A stretch of DNA of 12,139 nt from Clostridiaceae bacterium (GTDB taxonomy: Bacteria > Bacillota > Clostridia > Oscillospirales > Acutalibacteraceae). The stretch lies in assembly GCA_904501675.1 (NCBI GenBank), contig CAJGCL010000058.1:1-12139 (forward strand). The letters are read 5' to 3'. A model generated the notes under the pieces. It was not told the DNA's origin and made no database searches. It saw nothing but the letters and a program-made list of their open reading frames with translations. The position numbers and the translations under genes were made by a program. Positions 5,865 to 11,782 of the stretch are shown here, one piece after another (position 1 is the stretch's first letter; every line of letters starts with the position of its first letter).

Positions 5865-6626
5865 TTATCGATGGTTGTTGTCCCATTTAATTAAAAATTT
5901 TTTCGCTAAATACCTGATATCATCATCAGTATTGTTAGATAATTTTTTTAAAATTTTGTATGAATCGTTGGATTGAAAATATTTCAAATTATCAATCGCG
6001 GTAAAAGTTATTTGACGTTTAATGAAATGCGGAGTAGGACGCCAATCATTGTTGTGATTTTTTGCTAGAAAATTATCGATGTAGGATATATCTTCTGATA
6101 AATATAACACACTCAATTCATACATTTCGTACATTTTCCAAGATGCTACCATTCTCATTGTTAATGGTAAACTAAAATAATCAAACGGGTTTTCACCTAA
6201 TTCAATAAGTTCATGCGCTATCGTTTTGGGTTTAAGTTGCTTAAACAAATTATCATAAATAACACTTATAAATGGAGAATAACATTTTGAAACACCGATA
6301 TATTCAGAGGATTTTTTATAAGAATAATATAAATTTAATAGTATTCTTTCGCAGTCCTTGATCCTGTCATCCACAATATGATGAACAATATAAGCCTTTA
6401 CTGTTTCTGACTCAAATTCTCTTATGTATTGGTTAATGATAGAGCCACATCCTGGAATTTCAAGAAAATACAATTCGCATAGGTACTTAACATTAATAGA
6501 TAATTCATCTGATATTTGTTTGAAAATCTTGTTTAGTATTTTTTTGTCATGTTTCGAGTAACAAAAATCACGTTTTAGCTTTTCGTCTCTGATTGATTCC
6601 AATAATATAATATTTTTAGTTTTCAC
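5865..6626 (-). CDS. Unrecognised AT-rich protein, 253 aa, mostly helical
   Basis: I do not recognise this protein. It has no signal peptide, membrane segment or catalytic motif that I can name. It is rich in Lys, Ile, Asn, Tyr and Leu. The region around residues 140-253 looks like amphipathic helices with HEAT-like character, for example AIDNLKYFQ and later DDDIRYLAKKFLIKW. The start is a GTG with AAGGG 9 nt upstream. A perfect -35 and good -10 lie 58 nt further up and a terminator follows, so the gene looks intact and independently expressed. Composition is more AT-rich than spoIVA or the sulfatase, and near-identical 16-bp direct repeats lie just outside both ends, next to a repeat block: signs of recent acquisition. 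That the frame is a real gene is likely from its length, promoter and start signals. Confidence 0.75.
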   Translation of the reverse strand: MKTKNIILLESIRDEKLKRDFCYSKHDKKILNKIFKQISDELSINVKYLCELYFLEIPGCGSIINQYIREFESETVKAYIVHHIVDDRIKDCERILLNLYYSYKKSSEYIGVSKCYSPFISVIYDNLFKQLKPKTIAHELIELGENPFDYFSLPLTMRMVASWKMYEMYELSVLYLSEDISYIDNFLAKNHNNDWRPTPHFIKRQITFTAIDNLKYFQSNDSYKILKKLSNNTDDDIRYLAKKFLIKWDNNHR

Positions 6627-6631
6627 GCTAA

Positions 6632-6647
6632 CCGACCCTTGTCTTAC
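6632..6647 (+). repeat. Direct repeat, copy 2 (5' side of orphan gene)
   Basis: CCGACCCTTGTCTTAC is a 14/16 match to 5847-5862. On the minus strand it supplies the AAGGG used as Shine-Dalgarno by the orphan gene, so part of the similarity could be chance. Confidence 0.4.
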
Positions 6648-6683
6648 TGATTGTTATTGTTCTAATAATCCTTCTATTATTTA

Positions 6684-6712
6684 ACTATAGCACATTAAAG
6701 AAATGTTGTCAA
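6684..6712 (-). promoter_or_regulatory. Near-consensus sigma-A promoter of the orphan gene
   Basis: On the minus strand TTGACA (6712-6707) and TATAGT (6689-6684) are 17 nt apart. The start site would fall near 6677, giving a leader of about 50 nt. Confidence 0.8.
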
Positions 6713-6793
6713 ATTTATCGTTTGTTTCTGGCTTTGTTCAAGGAAAGCCGAATGTTACATAGCATTATGTTTATTATACGCGATATCCCTGGT

Positions 6794-6814
6794 ATCTGGC
6801 ATCTGGCATCTGGC
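6794..6814 (+). repeat. Three tandem copies of ATCTGGC
   Basis: The 7-bp unit occurs three times with no spacer in the gap between the divergent orphan-gene and spoIVA promoters. Otherwise 6713-6866 shows nothing I can assign: the longest open frame there has no similarity I recognise and no good ribosome binding site. Confidence 0.7.
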
Positions 6815-6866
6815 AACTCTTGCGCTATCCGCTATTTGCTAATGGACATTAGCTTTTTTACGCCTG

Positions 6867-6895
6867 TCATAAAACTCGTCTTCTGTTCATATGTA
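6867..6895 (+). promoter_or_regulatory. Candidate sigma-E promoter of spoIVA
   Basis: TCATAAA (6867-6873) and CATATGTA (6888-6895) are 14 nt apart, which fits the mother-cell sigma-E pattern (-35 around xxATAxx, -10 CATAxxxT). The start site would be about 32 nt before the ATG. spoIVA is a known sigma-E gene in Bacillus, which supports the assignment. Confidence 0.5.
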
Positions 6896-6934
6896 TTTGG
6901 TGAAATACTTTGAGAAGCGTATGGAGGTAAAGTT

Positions 6935-8413
6935 ATGACAGAAGCAAGTATTTATAAGGATATTGAAGCTCGAACAGGCGGTGATATTTATATTGGCGTT
7001 GTAGGTCCTGTAAGAACAGGTAAATCTACCTTTATAAAAAGGTTTATGGATACATTGGTAATTCCTAATATTGAAAGCGGATATAAACGTGAAAGGGCGC
7101 AGGATGAATTACCTCAATCTGCCGCAGGCAGAACTATTATGACAACTGAGCCTAAGTTTATTCCGGAAGAAGCGGTTAAAATTAATCTTCCTGATAATGC
7201 TTCTCTCAATGTTCGCCTTATTGATTGCGTTGGCTATATTGTTCCAAGCTCTTTAGGGTATATTGAAGAAGATAAACCCAGAATGGTTAAAACACCTTGG
7301 TATGACCACGAAATTCCGTTTAATATGGCGGCAGAATTAGGCACCCAGAAGGTTATAACAGAACATTCTACTATTGGTCTTGTAATAACGACCGACGGCA
7401 CAATAAGTGATATTCCGCGTTATGAATATGAGGAAGCAGAAGAAAGAGTTGTTGATGAGCTTCGATCTATAAATAAGCCTTTTGTTATGCTTCTTAACAC
7501 AACCTCTCCCGAAAGCTATGAGGCTGTTTCGTTGAGTGAGAGTCTTTGTGCGAAATATGGCGTACCTGTAATTCCGGTGGATTGCGCCCGAATGAACGAA
7601 AATCAGATAAAAAGTATTCTCGGTACTGTTTTGTATCGTTTCCCTGTAAGAGAGATTGGTGTAAACCTTCCCGGTTGGTTTACAGCCCTGGGCAGAGCGC
7701 ATTGGCTCAGGTGCTCTGTTTTTGAAAGCGTTAAATCATCGGTGTCTGACGTTTCTTGTATGGGAGATATAAGCGTAATGCTTAATGTTCTTGGCGAAAA
7801 TGAGCATGTAGCATCAACCCGAATTTCCGAATTGGATTTAGGTAAAGGCAGAGCCGTTATTGGAGCAGATTTATCAGCGGAGCTTATATATAAAATAATT
7901 GAAGAAAAAACAGGGCTTTCAATAGAAAATGAAGAACAGCTTATAGAAAATCTTGAAGAGCTTTCAAGAATCCGTAAAAAGTATGACCGTATTAAAAATG
8001 CTCTTGATGAAGTTGAAGCAACAGGCTACGGAATTGTTATGCCTGATATTGATGAGCTTACCTTCAAAGAGCCTGAAATTGTAAAGCAAGGCGGAAGGTA
8101 CGGGGTAAGGCTTGCCGCTTCTGCACCCTCTATTCATATGATGAAAACCTGTATAGAAACAGAAGTGGCTCCCGTTGTTGGAACGGAGAGCCAGTCTGAA
8201 GAATTGTTGAAATATTTACTTAATGGTTTCGAGGAAGACCCGCTTAAAATCTGGGAGTCAGATATTTTCGGTAAATCTCTCAGCGAGCTCGTCAACGAAG
8301 GTTTGCGCAGTAAGTTATGCCATATGCCTGTAGATGCACGCGGGAAAATTCAGGAAACCTTAGAGCGTATTATAAATGACGGCTGCAGTGGTTTAATCTG
8401 CATTATCCTGTAG
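6935..8413 (+). CDS. spoIVA: Stage IV sporulation protein A, spore-coat basement-layer ATPase
   Basis: SpoIVA is a cytoskeletal ATPase made in the mother cell. It polymerises irreversibly on the forespore surface, is anchored by SpoVM, and forms the platform for coat assembly and proper cortex formation. At 492 aa it equals the Bacillus subtilis protein in length. The N-terminal TRAFAC-like GTPase fold shows Walker A G24-PVRTG-K30-ST, the TMTTEPKF-type segment around T70-T71 (MTTEPKF), and Walker B ending at D97 (VRLIDCVGY). The middle and the C-terminal domain, ending CSGLICIIL, also look typical. GGAGGT lies 6 nt before the ATG. It is a single gene with a likely sigma-E promoter, and its stop is only 4 bp from that of the convergent metal exporter, with no terminator between. 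The assignment is certain and marks the organism as a spore former or of spore-forming descent. Confidence 0.98.
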   Translation: MTEASIYKDIEARTGGDIYIGVVGPVRTGKSTFIKRFMDTLVIPNIESGYKRERAQDELPQSAAGRTIMTTEPKFIPEEAVKINLPDNASLNVRLIDCVGYIVPSSLGYIEEDKPRMVKTPWYDHEIPFNMAAELGTQKVITEHSTIGLVITTDGTISDIPRYEYEEAEERVVDELRSINKPFVMLLNTTSPESYEAVSLSESLCAKYGVPVIPVDCARMNENQIKSILGTVLYRFPVREIGVNLPGWFTALGRAHWLRCSVFESVKSSVSDVSCMGDISVMLNVLGENEHVASTRISELDLGKGRAVIGADLSAELIYKIIEEKTGLSIENEEQLIENLEELSRIRKKYDRIKNALDEVEATGYGIVMPDIDELTFKEPEIVKQGGRYGVRLAASAPSIHMMKTCIETEVAPVVGTESQSEELLKYLLNGFEEDPLKIWESDIFGKSLSELVNEGLRSKLCHMPVDARGKIQETLERIINDGCSGLICIIL

Positions 8414-8417
8414 TTTA

Positions 8418-9602
8418 TTATTCCTCGCTTTTTAAAACGCCATAGCTTCTGTCTACTAATACAACTGCGTAAAGGTTGCCGTTACCGGCTTCGTTTACGC
8501 GGTTTTTAATTAGGCTAACAAGGTCATCGTCAGAGTACTTGTATTTAGGTGGAACAACAACATCAAATAAAACATTTTTAGCATTTTCACCCATAACAAC
8601 CCTGAAATCGTGGAAGGTTATAATGGGATCTATATCAAATAAAATTGACCTTACAGTGTCTTTAAGCTCATTTGTTTCCTCGCAGTCAAGCACAGTGGGG
8701 TCAAGATGCACTACAAGGTGAATGTTATGCTTTGCTTTAAAATCCCTTTCAATCCGGTCCATAATATCATGGCATACGAGTACATTTATTTTGGCATCCA
8801 TTTCAATATGAGCAGAAGCAAAGTAGCTTCCGGGACCGTATGAGTGAACCATAAGGTCATGGACGCCTAAAACGTTTTCATATTGAAGTATACCGTGTTC
8901 GATTGTTTCGTAAACTTCCTTTGATGGCGCCTGACCGAGAAGGGGACCAACAGTTTCTCTTACAAGATTTATACCTGAAACAATGATAAGAACAGCAACA
9001 CCAAGACCAATAAATCCGTCAAGGTTTATATTCCACAAGTGAGAAGCAATTGTAGCAAATAAAACAGCGGCTGTTGAAATGCAGTCGTTACGGCTATCTG
9101 TAGCAGTTGCCTCAAGGGTTTTTGATTTTATTGCTGCAGCAAGTTTTTTGTTGAATGAACTAAGCCAGAGCTTAACAATAATTGAACCAAAAAGAATACC
9201 AACAGTTACCCAACTGAAAATGCTATCTTCAGGGTGAATTATCTTATTAAAAGAATCAACCAGAATATCAAAACCAATATGAATTATAAGGAAAGAAATA
9301 ATAAGTCCTGTTATGTACTCAATTCTTGCGTGGCCATATGGGTGGTCCTCGTCAGCAGGCTTTTCAGATAACCTGAAACCTATAAGAGTAACAATTGATG
9401 AACCTGCGTCAGAAATATTATTGATAGCGTCTGCGGTAATTGAAACGCTGTTTGAAACAGAGCCTACAATAAATTTTAATACGCTGAGTAAAAGATTGCA
9501 AATAATACCAACAATACCCGCAATTCTGCCGTACGCTTCTCTTCCGCTTGGTGTAGAAGCATCTTTATCTTTAAGAAAAATTTTAGTTATAAGTGATGTC
9601 AT
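8418..9602 (-). CDS. Cation diffusion facilitator exporter, probably manganese
   Basis: CDF proteins are membrane dimers that export divalent metals in exchange for protons. The protein has about six N-terminal membrane helices (residues 25-215) and a long cytosolic C-terminal domain of about 180 residues. Family signatures are clear: ITADAINNISDAGSS in helix 2 and ADEDHPYGHARIEYI after it. Aligned by eye to E. coli YiiP, the transport site reads N61 and D65 (helix 2) and D169 and D173 (helix 5, TDSRND). The zinc exporters instead have Asp-Asp and His-Asp. An Asn-Asp-Asp-Asp site is typical of manganese exporters such as streptococcal MntE, so Mn(II) is the best guess. The ATG has AAGAGGT 5 nt upstream and a strong promoter. 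The C-terminal domain is longer than in YiiP and may hold a second metal-sensing fold. Family certain, metal inferred. Confidence 0.92.
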   Translation of the reverse strand: MTSLITKIFLKDKDASTPSGREAYGRIAGIVGIICNLLLSVLKFIVGSVSNSVSITADAINNISDAGSSIVTLIGFRLSEKPADEDHPYGHARIEYITGLIISFLIIHIGFDILVDSFNKIIHPEDSIFSWVTVGILFGSIIVKLWLSSFNKKLAAAIKSKTLEATATDSRNDCISTAAVLFATIASHLWNINLDGFIGLGVAVLIIVSGINLVRETVGPLLGQAPSKEVYETIEHGILQYENVLGVHDLMVHSYGPGSYFASAHIEMDAKINVLVCHDIMDRIERDFKAKHNIHLVVHLDPTVLDCEETNELKDTVRSILFDIDPIITFHDFRVVMGENAKNVLFDVVVPPKYKYSDDDLVSLIKNRVNEAGNGNLYAVVLVDRSYGVLKSEE

Positions 9603-9632
9603 ATTTTACCTCTTGGTTATTTATTCCATATG

Positions 9633-9660
9633 ATTATAAATCAACTGAGAATTTTGTCAA
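9633..9660 (-). promoter_or_regulatory. Sigma-A promoter of the CDF exporter
   Basis: On the minus strand a perfect TTGACA (9660-9655) and a perfect TATAAT (9638-9633) are 16 nt apart. The start would be near 9626, 24 nt before the ATG. Confidence 0.78.
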
Positions 9661-9673
9661 CCGAAAAATTAAG

Positions 9674-9702
9674 TAGACAAAAAAATAATTGTGTGCTATT
9701 AT
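9674..9702 (+). promoter_or_regulatory. Sigma-A promoter of the nucleotidyltransferase gene
   Basis: TAGACA (9674-9679) and TATTAT (9697-9702) are 17 nt apart. It is back to back with the exporter's promoter, with 13 bp between the two -35 boxes, so one bound protein could affect both. Confidence 0.65.
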
Positions 9703-9746
9703 CAATGAAGGTGAAAGCCATATAAATTCCGAAAGGGAGAAAGAAA

Positions 9747-10661
9747 ATGGATAAAACATTAGTTATTCTTGCCGCAGGTATGGGTAGCCGTTACGGTGGA
9801 CTTAAGCAGATTGACCCTGTAGGCCCAAACAATTCAATTATTATTGATTATTCAGTTTATGATGCTATAAAATGCGGTTTTAATAAAATTGTATTTATTA
9901 TAAAGAAAGAAAACGAACAGCTTTTCCGTGAGGTTATAGGTGATAAGGTTTCAAAGCATGTAAAGGTTGAATATGTGTATCAGAGTACAGATATGCTCCC
10001 TGTTGGTTTTGAGGTTCCTGCAGACAGAGTTAAGCCTTGGGGTACAGCTCATGCTATTTATTGCTGTAAAGGTGCCGTTAATGAACCATTTATGGTTATT
10101 AACTCCGATGACTTCTACGGCAGAGGCGCATTCGAGAATATTTCAGGCTGGATGGATAAGGCTGATTTCAATAGCAATAAATATAGTTTTGCAATGTCCG
10201 CGTATTTCCTTAAAAATACACTTACCGATAACGGTACAGTTTCTCGAGGAGTTTGCGATGTTAACGAAAAAGGCCAACTTATAGATGTCGTTGAAAGAAC
10301 AAAAATTAAGCGCATTAACGGCAAGATTTCATACACAGAAGATGAAGAAAATTGGATGGAGCTTCCTGAAAACAGCGTTTGCTCAATGAACTGCTGGGGC
10401 TTCCCTGCAGAAATAATCGATGAAATTGAAAAATACTTCATTGAATTCCTTAAGATTGAGGTTCCTGAGAATCCTCTTAAATCAGAATTTTTCCTTCCTT
10501 TCCTTGTGCGCGATATGCTTTCTGAAGGTAAGTGCACTGTAGATGTTCTTGAAACAAAAGATAAGTGGTTTGGCGTTACATACAAAGAGGATAAACCTGA
10601 TGTTATTAAATCCGTTCAGGCTCTTGTTGATGGCGGCGCATACCCTGAAAACCTCTGGTAA
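9747..10661 (+). CDS. Sugar-1-phosphate nucleotidyltransferase-like protein (NTP_transferase)
   Basis: The N-terminus carries the pyrophosphorylase signature: LAAGMGSRYGGLKQ, with R15 and K20 as nucleotide-binding residues. It is followed by an acceptor-site region and VINSDDFYGR (about residue 115), where the paired Asp would hold the metal. Such enzymes join a sugar phosphate and an NTP to give an NDP-sugar plus pyrophosphate. The length (304 aa) is close to bacterial glucose-1-phosphate uridylyltransferases, but the sequence is not of the GalU type, so the sugar and nucleotide remain open. It has its own promoter, a good Shine-Dalgarno (AAGGGAG, 7 nt before the ATG) and a strong terminator, so it is monocistronic. 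Neighbours give no pathway clue. Fold certain, substrate unknown. Confidence 0.85.
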   Translation: MDKTLVILAAGMGSRYGGLKQIDPVGPNNSIIIDYSVYDAIKCGFNKIVFIIKKENEQLFREVIGDKVSKHVKVEYVYQSTDMLPVGFEVPADRVKPWGTAHAIYCCKGAVNEPFMVINSDDFYGRGAFENISGWMDKADFNSNKYSFAMSAYFLKNTLTDNGTVSRGVCDVNEKGQLIDVVERTKIKRINGKISYTEDEENWMELPENSVCSMNCWGFPAEIIDEIEKYFIEFLKIEVPENPLKSEFFLPFLVRDMLSEGKCTVDVLETKDKWFGVTYKEDKPDVIKSVQALVDGGAYPENLW

Positions 10662-10675
10662 AAAAATTTAAAAGC

Positions 10676-10709
10676 AAAAGACGGAATCAGTTTTGATTCC
10701 GTCTTTTTT
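10676..10709. terminator. Bidirectional terminator shared by two convergent genes
   Basis: A perfect 14-bp stem (AAAAGACGGAATCA at 10676-10689 and its complement at 10694-10707) has a GTTT loop and T-runs on both strands. It ends the nucleotidyltransferase gene on the plus strand. On the minus strand it lies over the last codons and stop of the membrane protein gene. Confidence 0.9.
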
Positions 10710-11289
10710 CAATGCTTTTCAGGTTGTTTTTGAATTCTTTTTTTATCCAAATGAATGATAAAATCCAGGCGCCTATAACAGCAAGGAAAATATCAATTCG
10801 TCCCATTGGGAAGCAAGCAACAATTGTGAAAAATATTTCTGTTATTTCGTTTCTTATTCTCATAATCATAAGAAACCATTCAAGTACTATTATCATACGG
10901 CAAAAGGGAAGTACGCAAACTATAGACCAACAAAGGCAAGCGGTCTGTGGTCCCCAGTTTTTAGGTAGCTTCCACATCATAGGAACATAGTTGTCTGCAT
11001 TGCCATAGTTTATTAAGGCCAGATATCGTTTCATATCGGTTTCGTTTGTAACAGGGGATTGGTATTTTATAAATGCGTACCAGGCCATAGCAACATAACC
11101 GATAAACGTAATAATATTTATAGCAATAAGACCGGTCCATCCGAAGTTGGTCTGGTTGTATAACGGATTGCCTTCAAGCAGTAAATTCGGTGTTGCGATA
11201 TATGTGAACAGAAGGTCTAAAATAATGGTAAGAAGGTAAGCGGAGCAACTAAGACAGAAATTAAATTTACCGTTCTTTTTTCTTTTCAT
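10687..11289 (-). CDS. Unrecognised multi-pass membrane protein, 200 aa
   Basis: I do not recognise a function. About four or five hydrophobic helices are visible (residues 11-33, 51-75, 115-144 and 163-183, perhaps 150-160), with a basic N-terminus (MKRKKNGK) and a basic C-terminus (KKEFKNNLKSIEKRRNQN). Helix 1 and the loop after it carry a pattern D25-T29-P34-E39-N41-P42 (LDLLFTY, then EGNPLYNQ). It resembles small membrane proteins with a conserved E-x-NP motif, as in DUF5658-like families; that link is tentative. A polar loop between helices contains NYGNADNYVPMMWKLPKNWG. The ATG at 11289 is chosen because GGGAGGTGG lies 7 nt before it; an upstream TTG at 11307 would place that site inside the coding region. 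The last codons and the stop overlap the shared terminator. Confidence 0.75.
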   Translation of the reverse strand: MKRKKNGKFNFCLSCSAYLLTIILDLLFTYIATPNLLLEGNPLYNQTNFGWTGLIAINIITFIGYVAMAWYAFIKYQSPVTNETDMKRYLALINYGNADNYVPMMWKLPKNWGPQTACLCWSIVCVLPFCRMIIVLEWFLMIMRIRNEITEIFFTIVACFPMGRIDIFLAVIGAWILSFIWIKKEFKNNLKSIEKRRNQN

Positions 11290-11320
11290 TTGAAAACCAC
11301 CTCCCAATTTATTTGTTTAT

Positions 11321-11348
11321 ATTTTACCATTATATTGGAATAAATCAA
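11321..11348 (-). promoter_or_regulatory. Candidate promoter of the membrane protein gene
   Basis: On the minus strand TTGATT (11348-11343) and TAAAAT (11326-11321) are 16 nt apart, about 31 nt before the ATG. The surroundings are very AT-rich, so chance matches are possible. Confidence 0.42.
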
Positions 11349-11428
11349 CATTTTAATTGAAATATCATAATAAAGCAGAAAACTCCTGTAAAAACATTAA
11401 ATATTATTATCTTTTTTTAAAAAAAGAC

Positions 11429-11457
11429 TTGCTTTTTTTCTCTTGTTATGATAATAT
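11429..11457 (+). promoter_or_regulatory. Promoter of rpmE
   Basis: TTGCTT (11429-11434) and TAATAT (11452-11457) are 17 nt apart. A perfect 16-nt palindrome, C-T7-A7-G (11411-11426), ends 2 nt before the -35 and may act as an UP-like A/T-tract. The leader would be about 50 nt. Confidence 0.6.
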
Positions 11458-11514
11458 TCTTCTGCTAATGTGTTATTACTAGTGTGATATCAATTTTAAA
11501 GAGGTGAAATTACA

Positions 11515-11718
11515 ATGAAAGAAGGACTTCATCCAAACTACGGCGCAACTCAGGTTAAATGTGCATGCGGTGCTGTGCTTGAAACAGCTTCCACAAAGGA
11601 CGGTATGCGTGTTGATATCTGCTCAAAATGTCATCCATTCTTCACTGGCAAACAGAAGCTCGTTGATACAGGTGGACGTGTAGACAGATTCAATAAGAAA
11701 TATAACCTCTCTAAGTAA
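11515..11718 (+). CDS. rpmE: 50S ribosomal protein L31, zinc-binding type
   Basis: L31 sits at the central protuberance of the large subunit and bridges to the small subunit. The 67-aa protein has the typical opening MKEGLHPNYG and ends in the family's RVDRFNKKYNL motif. Four cysteines (C16, C18, C36 and C39) form the zinc site of the C+ type; zinc-free paralogues that replace it under zinc starvation lack them. AAGAGGTG precedes the ATG by 8 nt. It has its own promoter and terminator. The gene downstream is a YigZ-family gene. Confidence 0.98.
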   Translation: MKEGLHPNYGATQVKCACGAVLETASTKDGMRVDICSKCHPFFTGKQKLVDTGGRVDRFNKKYNLSK

Positions 11719-11733
11719 GTTATTATGCTTAGT

Positions 11734-11760
11734 AAGCCGGTGAGTTATCACCGGCTTTTT
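11734..11760 (+). terminator. Intrinsic terminator of rpmE
   Basis: A perfect 10-bp stem (AAGCCGGTGA at 11734-11743 and its complement at 11748-11757) has a GTTA loop and a T5 tail. It starts 15 nt after the rpmE stop and ends 22 nt before the next gene, for which no separate promoter is clear. Confidence 0.92.
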
Positions 11761-11782
11761 GCGTTATATAGGAGGTGTTGAG

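Noticed and set aside
6794..6814. CRISPR or direct-repeat array
   Set aside because: The units are 7 bp with no spacers and only three copies, and there are no cas genes.
6722..6913. Open plus-strand frame of 63 codons before spoIVA
   Set aside because: It covers the tandem repeat and the probable sigma-E promoter, has no Shine-Dalgarno, and ends just before the spoIVA ribosome binding site.
7337..7702. Minus-strand frame of 121 codons inside spoIVA
   Set aside because: It is the antisense shadow of a certain gene, without family similarity.
9603..9746. Manganese riboswitch (yybP-ykoY) in front of the metal exporter
   Set aside because: The leader from the predicted start to the ATG is only about 24 nt, too short for that structure, and no such fold was seen.
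10115..10585. Minus-strand frame of 156 codons inside the nucleotidyltransferase gene
   Set aside because: It is the shadow of a well-supported gene; composition and lack of a ribosome binding site argue against it.
10687..11307. Upstream TTG start at 11307 for the membrane protein
   Set aside because: The strong GGGAGGTGG would then be inside the coding region; it is ideally placed for the ATG at 11289.
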